Positions 1 through 5,224 of a stretch of 5,224 nt of DNA are shown piece by piece; the first letter of the stretch is position 1, and every line of letters starts with the position of its first letter. The translations under genes were made by a program, and so were the position numbers. Location: contig QHZV01000005.1 of the NCBI GenBank assembly GCA_003224785.1, forward strand, positions 2,702-7,925, in the 5' to 3' direction. The notes beneath the pieces were generated by a model. The model worked only from the letters and a program-made list of their open reading frames with translations. It had not been told where the DNA came from and ran no database searches. The DNA comes from Acidobacteriota bacterium (GTDB lineage: Bacteria > Acidobacteriota > Terriglobia > Terriglobales > Acidobacteriaceae).

Positions 1-554
1 AGCGAATGGCTGGCGCCGCAGACGTCTCCGCTCTGCAAACTCTGGCGGACTTCGTGGAACCGGTGAAGGGTTATTCGCGTTCTGATCTTGCATCCTCTGA
101 GCCCACCGCATTGACGCCACTGAACCGCCTGGTTGATGCGGTCCAGCCCGAGAGCCTGGAGGCGCGACGCTTCTCGGTGCAAGTAGATAAGTTCATCTCT
201 GGGCCAATCAGGCCGGGCGCTGAATTGGAAATTCGCAGCACGCTTACAAAATGGCGTGACAACGATATCCAGTTCCGCGCCTTGGCAGAAAATTCTTCTT
301 TTTTGCAGGAAGCATTGCCAATCTCGCACGATCTCTCGGCATTGGGAGTGGCAGGCTTAGAAGCGCTTGATTACATGGATCGCGGAGAAAAAGCGCCTGA
401 TTCCTGGAAATCTCAGCAGATAAGCCTGGCGCAGGCAGCTATTCAGCCCCGCGCCCAGCTCATTCTAATGATCGCTGCTCCGGTGCAGAAGCTGATCCAG
501 GCAAGTGCCGGAGAAAAACCAACCGAGTTGCTGCTGCCAAAAACAGCGCAGTGA
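1..554 (+). CDS. C-terminal part of a probable GH20 beta-N-acetylhexosaminidase (5' end outside window)
   Basis: The reading frame is already open at the left edge (first full codon at position 3) and ends at TGA 552-554, so about 183 residues of a longer protein are visible. The ATG at position 6 has no room for a ribosome binding site and is probably internal. The segment is soluble and mostly helical, with no membrane span. Phrases such as LTPLNRLVDAVQPES, TKWRDND, FLQEALP and LILMIAAPVQKL match my memory of the helical region that follows the catalytic barrel in acidobacterial family 20 glycoside hydrolases, which remove terminal N-acetylhexosamine from chitin-like or glycoprotein sugars. 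The GH20 catalytic Asp-Glu pair would lie upstream of the window and cannot be checked. The assignment therefore rests on C-terminal resemblance only. The gene converges on the DoxX gene with 32 bp between the two stops and no obvious terminator hairpin in the gap. Confidence 0.62.
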   Translation, partial: RMAGAADVSALQTLADFVEPVKGYSRSDLASSEPTALTPLNRLVDAVQPESLEARRFSVQVDKFISGPIRPGAELEIRSTLTKWRDNDIQFRALAENSSFLQEALPISHDLSALGVAGLEALDYMDRGEKAPDSWKSQQISLAQAAIQPRAQLILMIAAPVQKLIQASAGEKPTELLLPKTAQ

Positions 555-586
555 GTTCTAGTGCTAAATGCGAAGATTCTTGTAAG

Positions 587-1033
587 TTAGGCCGCTATGC
601 TGTCGCGCAACATTCGTCGCGCGCGCTGGCGCATGGTCGGCTTCATCGCAGGCACGCTCGCCGGCCATGGCTCTTCGACACCCATCAGCGCTGCCGCGCC
701 GCCGACCAGAGCCAGGTTCTTGGTGAAATTGATCGTGTCGTTCATGCGTTGCTCGGGAGACTCTTGCTTCCAGAAGTCGTGCATGATCGGCGATACGCCT
801 GCCAGAAATCCAATGATCGCGGCAGCACCCAGCTTGGGTTTTGCTCCGAGCAATATGCTCGTGCCGCCCGCGATCAGCACAGCACCGGTAGCGCGGACTG
901 CAAGATCGGGCTCAGGAACACCTTTTGAGGCGGCGTATTGCGCCATCTGCTTCGTCTGTTTGAAATGATTGATGCCGCTCATGATGAAGTATCCGCCGAA
1001 GAGCATCCGTCCAAGTAGGAATGGAACGCGCAT
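587..1033 (-). CDS. DoxX family integral membrane protein
   Basis: This 148-residue protein has four predicted membrane helices, at about residues 4-22, 46-62, 67-84 and 104-118, and ends in a basic tail (133-148, rich in Arg). The layout and length fit the DoxX family. Family-like features include GRMLFGGYFIMSG near the N-terminus and the HDFWK...ERMNDTINFTKNLAL-type stretch around residues 85-109 (HDFWK at 85-89, NFTKNLAL at 102-109). The ATG at 1033 is preferred over the in-frame TTG at 1045, because that TTG overlaps the ribosome binding site: GGAGG sits 5 nt before the ATG. DoxX proteins are inner-membrane proteins. Some are linked to thiosulfate/quinone oxidoreduction or to redox stress, but most have no known reaction, and no specific role can be read here. 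The gene stands alone, divergent from the ABC cluster and convergent with the GH20-like gene. Confidence 0.88.
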   Translation of the reverse strand: MRVPFLLGRMLFGGYFIMSGINHFKQTKQMAQYAASKGVPEPDLAVRATGAVLIAGGTSILLGAKPKLGAAAIIGFLAGVSPIMHDFWKQESPEQRMNDTINFTKNLALVGGAAALMGVEEPWPASVPAMKPTMRQRARRMLRDSIAA

Positions 1034-1138
1034 GATTGCCTCCAATCTGCACTTCGATTCGCATCGAGATGCCCGCGTTGCTCAGCCAACGCGACAACGA
1101 TCTGATGCTTTCCCTGTTAAACTTTTTCTTAGACCAGC
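1034..1138. other. Divergent intergenic region, DoxX / ABC cluster
   Basis: This 105-bp gap separates two divergent genes and must carry the promoters of both. On the minus strand it holds the DoxX Shine-Dalgarno. On the plus strand the A/T-rich stretch TGTTAAACTTTTTC (1115-1128) is the only piece that could serve as a -10 region for the ABC cluster (TAAACT at 1118-1123, 4 of 6 to consensus). I see no convincing -35 at the right distance. No clear operator palindrome was found. Confidence 0.4.
1039..1043 (-). promoter_or_regulatory. Ribosome binding site of the DoxX gene
   Basis: On the minus strand GGAGG is followed by the 5-nt spacer CAATC and then ATG (1033-1031). This perfect Shine-Dalgarno core fixes the start at 1033 and rules out the TTG at 1045, which lies just upstream of it. 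Confidence 0.85.
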
Positions 1139-1864
1139 TTGAGTGCGCGCGCCGCAATTCAGATTTCCTCCCTCTGCCGTTACTACCAAATGGGCAGCGC
1201 CACAATTCGTGCGGTGGATGGCATCACTTTAGCGGTCGAACCGGGGGAGTTCATCGCACTGCTGGGCGCCTCAGGCTCCGGAAAATCTTCGCTACTCAAT
1301 CTGATTGCCGGTTTGGATTCGCCCACTTCGGGCAGCATCGTTGTAGGTGAGAGAAATCTTGCCGCATTCTCGCGCGGCGAACTCGCTCAATACCGCCGCT
1401 ATGCCGTAGGCATGGTTTTTCAGTCATTCAATCTGATTCCAAGTATGACGGTGCTGGAAAATGTCGAGCTTCCCTTGCGTTTCGCGGAAGTCGAACGTTC
1501 GAAACGTGGGGCAATGGCGAAGGACGCATTGGAGCGAGTCGGCCTTGCAGGACGGATTCAGCATCGTCCGATTGAACTTTCGGGTGGCGAGCAACAGCGC
1601 GTCGCCCTTGCGCGCGCGCTCATCAATCAGCCAAGCATACTTCTGGCAGATGAGCCCACCGGGAATCTCGATAGCCGTACCGGAACGGAAGTTATGGAAT
1701 TGATTCGCCGACTGAACGAATCGCTGCAGATGACCGTTGTGCTGGTAACGCATGAACGCGATCTAGCTGAGAAGTATGCGGAACGACTAGTTTCAATGGG
1801 GGATGGCAAAGTGATCGGTGATCAGTCGAACCCAGCAAGAACATTGGCGCGAGGTGAATCGTGA
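1139..1864 (+). CDS. ABC transporter ATP-binding protein, LolD/MacB type
   Basis: This 241-residue nucleotide-binding subunit has every expected motif: Walker A GASGSGKS (43-50), Q-loop Gln95, signature LSGGEQQ (147-153), Walker B ILLADE (167-172) with catalytic Glu172, D-loop GNLDS (175-179) and switch His205. The phrases AVDGITLAVEPGEF and LADEPTGNLDS are typical of the LolD/MacB/FtsE branch, which powers mechanotransmission-type exporters and lipoprotein release. Two copies would bind ATP on the cytoplasmic face of the permease encoded next. The start is the TTG at 1139: an in-frame TAG lies at 1130-1132, and the only later ATG (1190) would remove the conserved first beta strand. No Shine-Dalgarno precedes the TTG. 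The stop overlaps the permease start by 4 bp (GTGA). The substrate cannot be told from this subunit, and a lolD label would be too specific because no LolC/E or LolA context is present. Confidence 0.93.
   Translation: MSARAAIQISSLCRYYQMGSATIRAVDGITLAVEPGEFIALLGASGSGKSSLLNLIAGLDSPTSGSIVVGERNLAAFSRGELAQYRRYAVGMVFQSFNLIPSMTVLENVELPLRFAEVERSKRGAMAKDALERVGLAGRIQHRPIELSGGEQQRVALARALINQPSILLADEPTGNLDSRTGTEVMELIRRLNESLQMTVVLVTHERDLAEKYAERLVSMGDGKVIGDQSNPARTLARGES
1851..1856 (+). promoter_or_regulatory. Ribosome binding site of the permease gene
   Basis: GAGGTG lies 4 nt before the GTG start at 1861, inside the last codons of the ATPase gene. It supports GTG 1861 as the true start and independent ribosome loading in addition to coupling through the GTGA overlap. 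Confidence 0.65.
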
Positions 1865-3222
1865 AGCTCTACGATTCGGTCGAACTCGCAGCGCGCAATC
1901 TACGTGAATCGGTGTTGCGGAATTCGCTGACTACGCTTGGGATTTCGGTAGGGGTGGCCTCGCTCGTCGCCATGCTCTCGTTGGGAATCGGCTTGCAGCA
2001 ACTGGCATCGCGCAGGCTGCAACGCGCCGGTCTCTTCGATACCGTCGTGGTCTCATCGCGCCGCGATCTGCGCAGCTTCAGCCGCGAACAGGAGACAGAG
2101 GGGCCAGCACCTGCCCAAAGTCCTGAACTGGACGAGAACGCTCGAGCGAAGATTGCCGCGCTGCCCGAGGTGGTTGAGGCGTATCCCGATTTGCGATTCA
2201 TCGCAGAACTGCGCTTTGAAGACAAGCCGCACCTGACCATGATTGCTGGCCTTCCGCTCTCAAGCAAAGCCAGCGATGGCTTCGAAGGAATGCAAGGCAG
2301 GTTTTTCTCAGGGGACGATGCTCATGAAGTCATCCTGCAGAAGATGTTCGCGGCCGAATTGCTGGGCAAGAGCGCGCATAATCCTGACGAGATCAACGTC
2401 AAGGAAATTGCAGGGCCATTGATAGGCAAACAACTCGTCCTGCGATACGCGGAGCGCGAAAGCGGAAACGGCGGTTCAGACTCGGCTTCCTATTCTGTTA
2501 TCTCTCGTGAACTGCCTCTGACGATCGTGGGTGTTGCGGATCTCGATCCCGACAGCATGCGCGGAAATTTTCGAGCGCGCCTGTTCATCCCGCAGAAGTT
2601 GATTGAAGGCATGCATGCGATGCAGGCATACGAGAGTCGCGATTCGACGCATGCGACTTCGAACCAGCCGGTCTATAGCACGTTGGTCGCACGGGTGAGC
2701 GGAGCGGGCAAGGTGGATTCAGCCGAGCAGGCGATCAAGAAACTAGGCTTCAATACGTTTTCAATTTTGGATGCAACCAAGAGCCTGCGGCGGTTCTTTG
2801 CCATTCTCGATCTTTTTCTCGGGATATTCGGCAGTCTGGCGCTCACGGTGGCTTCGATTGGAATCATCAACACACTGGTGATGGCAATATTGGAACGCCG
2901 CCGAGAGATTGGGATTATGAAGGCCGTAGGCGCAAGCGATGCCGACGTTCGCGGATTATTTTTCGCAGAAGCAGGCGCCATGGGGGTCCTGGGCGGAGTA
3001 TTCGGAGTGCTCATGGGATGGATCATCGGGCGCGCAATCAATTTCGGAACGAACATTTATCTGGTGCGCCAAGGATTTTCGCGGGAGGATATCTGGACTG
3101 TTCCGCTCTGGCTGATTGGCGCAGCGTTGGGTTTCTCATTTGTAATCAGCTTGCTTTCGGGGCTGTACCCGGCGTCGCGGGCGGCGAAACTGGATCCCGT
3201 GCAAGCTCTAAGATACGAATGA
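1861..3222 (+). CDS. MacB/FtsX-type ABC transporter permease
   Basis: This 453-residue protein has the four-helix MacB topology. TM1 is at about 23-45. A large extracytoplasmic domain follows at about 46-312 (MacB_PCD type, containing LDENARAKIAALPEV, the usual repeat-like opening of this domain). TM2 is at about 314-342, TM3 at 367-390 and TM4 at 415-435. A cytoplasmic loop, ERRREIGIMKAVGAS (345-359), is the family's coupling segment to the ATPase, and the C-terminus YPASRAAKLDPVQALRYE (436-453) is the classic MacB/FtsX ending. The ATPase is a separate gene, so this is a split system. At 453 residues it is also much shorter than the roughly 800-residue duplicated permeases common in Acidobacteriota. 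A Gly/Ser-rich stretch near residues 198-210 is probably a flexible loop. The GTG start overlaps the ATPase stop, and the stop overlaps the esterase ATG. Its role is probably moving a lipid, peptide or lipoprotein-like substrate at the inner membrane; no adaptor protein is seen here. Confidence 0.92.
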   Translation: MKLYDSVELAARNLRESVLRNSLTTLGISVGVASLVAMLSLGIGLQQLASRRLQRAGLFDTVVVSSRRDLRSFSREQETEGPAPAQSPELDENARAKIAALPEVVEAYPDLRFIAELRFEDKPHLTMIAGLPLSSKASDGFEGMQGRFFSGDDAHEVILQKMFAAELLGKSAHNPDEINVKEIAGPLIGKQLVLRYAERESGNGGSDSASYSVISRELPLTIVGVADLDPDSMRGNFRARLFIPQKLIEGMHAMQAYESRDSTHATSNQPVYSTLVARVSGAGKVDSAEQAIKKLGFNTFSILDATKSLRRFFAILDLFLGIFGSLALTVASIGIINTLVMAILERRREIGIMKAVGASDADVRGLFFAEAGAMGVLGGVFGVLMGWIIGRAINFGTNIYLVRQGFSREDIWTVPLWLIGAALGFSFVISLLSGLYPASRAAKLDPVQALRYE

Positions 3223-4106
3223 AAATTGGGCTTCTTCTAGTTGCAATATTAGCGAGTGCCGGGCTTGCATCCGCCCAGAGCCGCATTGATTGCACCAGCA
3301 TCGAGAGCCATATGCTGCACCGCGCGGTGCGCTATTGTGTGATGCTCCCCTCGAGTTATGAGAAGGAAACCAAGAAATATCCCGTGCTCTATTTCCTGCA
3401 CGGGCTCGGCGAGAACGAGCAGGCGCTTATGCGCAGCGGCGGATGGGGCCTGATTGAAGATGTGCCGCGCGAGCACAAAGCCGGTGACTTCATCATGGTT
3501 GCGCCCGAAGGTCGCGGCACGTTCTTCATCAATTCGGCCGATGGGCATAATCGCTACAACGACTTCCTCATCACCGAATTTCTGCCATTCATCGAAACCC
3601 ATTACCGAATCATTCGTGCTCGCAAATCCCGCGGCGTGACCGGCCTTTCGATGGGAGGTTATGGTGCACTGCGGCTGGCCTTCGCGCATCCCGAACTGTT
3701 CGGGTCTGTGAGCGCGCAGAGTGCCGCGCTGATTACCGAAACTCCGGCTCAACTCAATGCCGATCTCAAAGATGCGGGGCCGCTGGTGGGGCTACTAGGC
3801 TCAGTATTCGGGAATCCGATTGACGTTGCGCATTGGAAGCAGAACAATCCCTTCGAGCTTGCGCGAAAGAACCAAATCCAAATAAAAACTCAAGCCATCT
3901 ACATCAATTGTGGCGATCAGGACGACTATGGATTTGAGGTTGGAGCAACCCAGCTGCACAAGCAGCTGACTGCCGAAGGTGTGCACCACGAATTTCATCT
4001 CTATCCCGGCAGGCACAGCGCAGACTATTTTCTATTGCATCTGGGAGAGACTATTGAATTCCACTGGCACGCGTTTTCGGCATCGCCACCGGTAAGTGGG
4101 AAGTAG
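3219..4106 (+). CDS. Secreted alpha/beta-hydrolase esterase (putative esterase family, PF00756-like)
   Basis: This 295-residue protein starts with a Sec signal peptide: Met-Lys, a hydrophobic core, then LASA before Gln20, so signal peptidase I cleavage after Ala19 is likely. There is no lipobox Cys. The mature part is an alpha/beta hydrolase: YFLHGLGENE (58-67) is the oxyanion strand-loop, GLSMGGYGA (142-150) is the nucleophile elbow with Ser144, CGDQDD (231-236) supplies the acid (Asp235 is the best candidate), and GRHS (264-267) supplies His266. This pattern fits the esterase D/tributyrin esterase/feruloyl esterase/antigen 85 superfamily. The true substrate (short-chain acyl ester, acylated sugar or lipid) cannot be told. 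The ATG at 3219 is chosen over upstream in-frame starts because it gives the signal peptide and the ATGA overlap with the permease stop; earlier starts would run about 200 bp into the permease. No good Shine-Dalgarno is present, which fits translation by coupling. Cys25 and Cys40 could form a disulfide after export. Confidence 0.88.
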   Translation: MKIGLLLVAILASAGLASAQSRIDCTSIESHMLHRAVRYCVMLPSSYEKETKKYPVLYFLHGLGENEQALMRSGGWGLIEDVPREHKAGDFIMVAPEGRGTFFINSADGHNRYNDFLITEFLPFIETHYRIIRARKSRGVTGLSMGGYGALRLAFAHPELFGSVSAQSAALITETPAQLNADLKDAGPLVGLLGSVFGNPIDVAHWKQNNPFELARKNQIQIKTQAIYINCGDQDDYGFEVGATQLHKQLTAEGVHHEFHLYPGRHSADYFLLHLGETIEFHWHAFSASPPVSGK

Positions 4107-4112
4107 AGCCAT

Positions 4113-4200
4113 TCACCACAGGGAAACAGAGGCACGGAGAAAACATGGGAAATGCGTTTGCCCGTTTGATTGCAATTTTCCCTGTGTCTCTGTGATTAAA
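4113..4200. repeat. Imperfect inverted repeat of the ACAGAG/CTCTGT type
   Basis: The left arm CACAGGGAAACAG (4117-4129) pairs with the right arm CTGTGTCTCTGTG (4182-4194) at 11 of 13 positions. Next to these arms, GGAGAAAAC (4136-4144) faces ATTTTCCC (4175-4182), and an inner weak stem GGGAAA/TTGCCC sits near 4148-4163. The arms strongly recall a widespread intergenic element with CACAGAGNCACAGAG-like arms seen in many soil bacterial genomes. This copy looks decayed. It could act as a dispersed REP-like element or as a stem-loop behind the esterase gene. Confidence 0.55.
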
Positions 4201-4208
4201 AGCTTTTT

Positions 4209-4213
4209 AGGAG
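4209..4213 (+). promoter_or_regulatory. Ribosome binding site of the glycosylase gene
   Basis: AGGAG sits 5 nt before GTG 4219. It decides this GTG start over the in-frame ATG at 4261, which would remove the first 14 residues and has no comparable site. Confidence 0.8.
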
Positions 4214-4218
4214 CTTAA

Positions 4219-4899
4219 GTGCGGAAGGCCGTCTTACATTTGAAGAAATCCGACCCGGTGATGCGAGGCATTATCGAACGCATCGGGCCGTTCAAGATGC
4301 AATTTGGCGAACCCACATTTCATAGTTTGGCCGAGTCCATCATCTATCAACAACTGAATGGCAGGGCCGCGCTTACGATCTTCAATCGTTTTGCCGCCCT
4401 TGCGGGCGATCCGCTCACTCCCGCGGCCATTCTCAAGCTCACGCCCGAGCAGATGCGTTCGGTTGGGCTTTCGAAGCAGAAGTCTTCTTATCTCCTCGAC
4501 ATGGCCGAACGCGCTCACCGAGGCGAGTTGGAGTTCTCGCGGCTCTCTGAGATGTCGGAGGATGAGGTCATCGCGCATCTCACGCAGGTGAAAGGCGTTG
4601 GTGTATGGACCGCACACATGTTCCTGATGTTCACGCTGCGCCGTCCGAACGTTCTGCCGGTCGGAGATTTCGGCGTGCGCATGGCAATGTACAAACATTA
4701 TCTGAAAAAGCGTGCGACCAAGAATGGGACCGCGCGCGGCTCAGTCGCAAGGAAAGGTAAAAAGACTAAGCCCGAGAAGATCAGAATTGTGCTGCCCACG
4801 CCAGAGCAAATGGAGAAGATTGCCAAGCGCTGGGAGCCGTATCGCAGCATTGCGTGCTGGTATTTGTGGCAGAGTCTTGACCTGAAGACCATCGGGTGA
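4219..4899 (+). CDS. DNA-3-methyladenine glycosylase II (AlkA-like, HhH-GPD superfamily)
   Basis: This 226-residue enzyme would excise alkylated purines (3-methyladenine and similar) from DNA as the first step of base-excision repair in the cytoplasm. Visible features are the early helix [16 protein letters not shown] (36-51), typical of AlkA/Mag1-type glycosylases; the helix-hairpin-helix [12 protein letters not shown] (121-132), which grips the DNA backbone; [10 protein letters not shown] (145-154) with catalytic Asp150; and the conserved end [14 protein letters not shown] (204-217). It lacks the N-terminal beta domain of E. coli AlkA, so it is the short form common in many bacteria. No FeS-type four-cysteine cluster is present, which argues against the MutY/Nth branch. 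An unusual basic insert lies at about 163-189, rich in Lys and Arg. The stop codon lies inside the left arm of an inverted repeat. No Ada-type regulator is next to it. Confidence 0.92.
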   Translation: MRKAVLHLKKSDPVMRGIIERIGPFKMQFGEPTFHSLAESIIYQQLNGRAALTIFNRFAALAGDPLTPAAILKLTPEQMRSVGLSKQKSSYLLDMAERAHRGELEFSRLSEMSEDEVIAHLTQVKGVGVWTAHMFLMFTLRRPNVLPVGDFGVRMAMYKHYLKKRATKNGTARGSVARKGKKTKPEKIRIVLPTPEQMEKIAKRWEPYRSIACWYLWQSLDLKTIG

Positions 4900-4950
4900 C
4901 CGGGCTGCAGATCAGATCGTCCGATACCCCGATCACCAGATCACCCGATG
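4890..4950. repeat. Inverted repeat with GGTGATC-type words, possible terminator
   Basis: CATCGGGTGA (4890-4899) is perfectly complementary to TCACCCGATG (4941-4950), and a few further pairs extend the stem inward (C4901-G4939, G4903-C4937, G4904-C4936). The left arm covers the end and stop codon of the glycosylase gene. The right half also contains the tandem words GATCACCA and GATCACCC (4931-4946). The stem is followed by TGGTTTAATAT, which is not a true T-run. It may be a dispersed intergenic repeat, a weak terminator, or both. Confidence 0.5.
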
Positions 4951-4953
4951 TGG

Positions 4954-4959
4954 TTTAAT
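4954..4959 (+). promoter_or_regulatory. Possible -10 box for the B12-binding gene
   Basis: TTTAAT matches the TATAAT consensus at 5 of 6 positions and lies 10 nt before the ATG at 4970. Transcription would start about 2-4 nt before that ATG, giving a nearly leaderless mRNA, which fits the lack of a Shine-Dalgarno. No good -35 is seen, so this is weak evidence. Confidence 0.25.
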
Positions 4960-4969
4960 ATCTCCCGGA

Positions 4970-5224
4970 ATGCCTGAGCCGAAAATACGAGTTCTGGTGG
5001 CGAAGCCTGGTCTGGACGGTCACGATCGCGGCGCGAAGGTGATTGCACGCGCACTTCGCGATGCCGGCATGGAAGTCATCTACACGGGGTTGCGCCAGAC
5101 TCCCGAGATGATTGTGAATGCCGCACTGCAGGAGGACGTTCACGTGATTGGGCTTTCGATTCTTTCCGGCGCGCATAACGCCATTGTTCCGCGCGTTCTG
5201 GATTTGCTCAAGCAAAACAAAATG
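4970..5224 (+). CDS. Methylmalonyl-CoA mutase C-terminal/small-subunit cobalamin-binding domain (3' end outside window)
   Basis: 85 codons are visible from ATG 4970 to the window edge, with no stop. The protein opens directly with a B12-binding Rossmann-like domain. [17 protein letters not shown] (5-21) contains the DxHxxG cobalamin motif: Asp16, His18 (lower axial cobalt ligand) and Gly21. GLSILSGAH (61-69) is the SxL-type loop around the nucleotide tail of the cofactor, and YTGLRQTPE (38-46) is typical of methylmalonyl-CoA mutase. Because only spacer DNA lies upstream, the catalytic TIM-barrel part is absent. This is therefore the separate small-subunit form, usually about 130-145 residues, which pairs with a large subunit encoded elsewhere. 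The holoenzyme interconverts (R)-methylmalonyl-CoA and succinyl-CoA. Other acyl-CoA mutases of this family (ethylmalonyl- or isobutyryl-CoA mutase small subunit) remain possible. No clear Shine-Dalgarno precedes the start. Confidence 0.88.
   Translation, partial: MPEPKIRVLVAKPGLDGHDRGAKVIARALRDAGMEVIYTGLRQTPEMIVNAALQEDVHVIGLSILSGAHNAIVPRVLDLLKQNKM

Larger units (their letters stand above)
4107..4218. other. Intergenic spacer, esterase / glycosylase
   Basis: This 112-bp spacer holds the inverted repeat described separately, a perfect 10-bp palindrome AAAAGCTTTT (4198-4207) and the glycosylase ribosome binding site. A weak promoter-like pair might exist (TTGATT at 4166-4171 and TGTGAT at 4191-4196), but its spacing of 19 bp is poor. 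The folded repeat may end transcription of the upstream cluster, but no hairpin followed directly by a T-run is evident. Confidence 0.4.

Noticed and set aside
555..586. Bidirectional terminator between the convergent GH20-like and DoxX genes
   Set aside because: The 32-bp gap has only a trivial AAGATTCTT self-complement, with no stem-loop plus T-run that I could support.
597..968. Plus-strand open frames (551-928 and 597-968) across the DoxX gene
   Set aside because: They are antisense to a well-supported DoxX protein. The translations are Cys/Arg/Ser-rich with no family features and no ribosome binding site.
1036..1350. Small plus-strand open frame in the divergent spacer running into the ATPase gene
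   Set aside because: It overlaps the ATPase out of frame and gives a His/Arg/Cys-rich sequence. The ATPase frame holds all the conserved motifs.
2673..3056. Minus-strand 127-codon open frame opposite the permease
   Set aside because: It is antisense to the TM2-TM3 region. Its Pro/Ser/Arg/Thr-rich make-up is what the reverse of membrane-helix codons gives.
3018..3218. N-terminal extension of the esterase from an upstream in-frame start at 3018
   Set aside because: It would overlap the conserved C-terminal part of the permease by about 200 bp, its residues look like out-of-frame permease sequence, and it would bury the clear signal peptide that begins at 3219.
3249..3752. Minus-strand 167-codon open frame opposite the esterase
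   Set aside because: It is a mirror of the high-GC esterase coding sequence, with no recognisable domain and no start signal.
4931..4946. Short direct repeats GATCACCA/GATCACCC considered as a CRISPR or iteron array
   Set aside because: There are only two units of about 8 bp with no spacers. They are better explained as part of the inverted repeat.
4955..5215. Minus-strand 86-codon open frame at the right end
   Set aside because: It lies opposite the cobalamin-binding gene, whose plus-strand frame has the unmistakable DxHxxG motif.

Overview
The window reads as a chromosomal segment of moderate-to-high GC from a Gram-negative-type soil bacterium. Acidobacteriota (Terriglobales/Koribacter-like) is the best guess. 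This rests on the look of the proteins (an acidobacterial-style GH20 C-terminal region, a split MacB-type exporter), the frequent GTG/TTG starts, and intergenic inverted repeats built from ACAGAG-like and GGTGATC-like words. It is an inference from family memory and was not tested by any search.

Layout. Positions 1-554 (+) hold the 3' end of a gene that resembles the C-terminal region of a GH20 beta-N-acetylhexosaminidase. It converges on a DoxX-family membrane protein (587-1033, -) with about 32 bp between the two stops. A 105-bp divergent intergenic region follows. Next comes a tight three-gene cluster on the + strand: a LolD/MacB-type ABC ATPase (1139-1864), a MacB/FtsX-type permease (1861-3222) and a secreted alpha/beta-hydrolase esterase (3219-4106). 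The three are joined by 4-bp stop/start overlaps (GTGA, then ATGA), so they are very probably co-transcribed and translationally coupled. After a 112-bp spacer with a degenerate inverted repeat comes an AlkA-like DNA-3-methyladenine glycosylase (4219-4899, +). A 70-bp spacer with a second inverted repeat leads into the start of a stand-alone cobalamin-binding methylmalonyl-CoA mutase subunit/domain (4970 onward, +), which is cut by the window end.

How the genes work together. The ATPase and permease should form one inner-membrane type VII (mechanotransmission) ABC complex, which acts on a substrate in or on the periplasmic side of the membrane. No periplasmic adaptor (MacA/HlyD) or outer-membrane partner is visible here. 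The esterase has a Sec signal peptide and would work in the same compartment, so a functional link with the exporter is plausible but unproven. The other genes (chitin/glycan breakdown, DoxX, base-excision repair, B12-dependent propionate/methylmalonyl metabolism) look like unrelated housekeeping or metabolic neighbours.

I found no CRISPR array, tRNA, rRNA, insertion sequence or phage gene, and nothing that amounts to a clearly new system. The points most worth a second look are the exporter-esterase cassette and the two intergenic inverted repeats.
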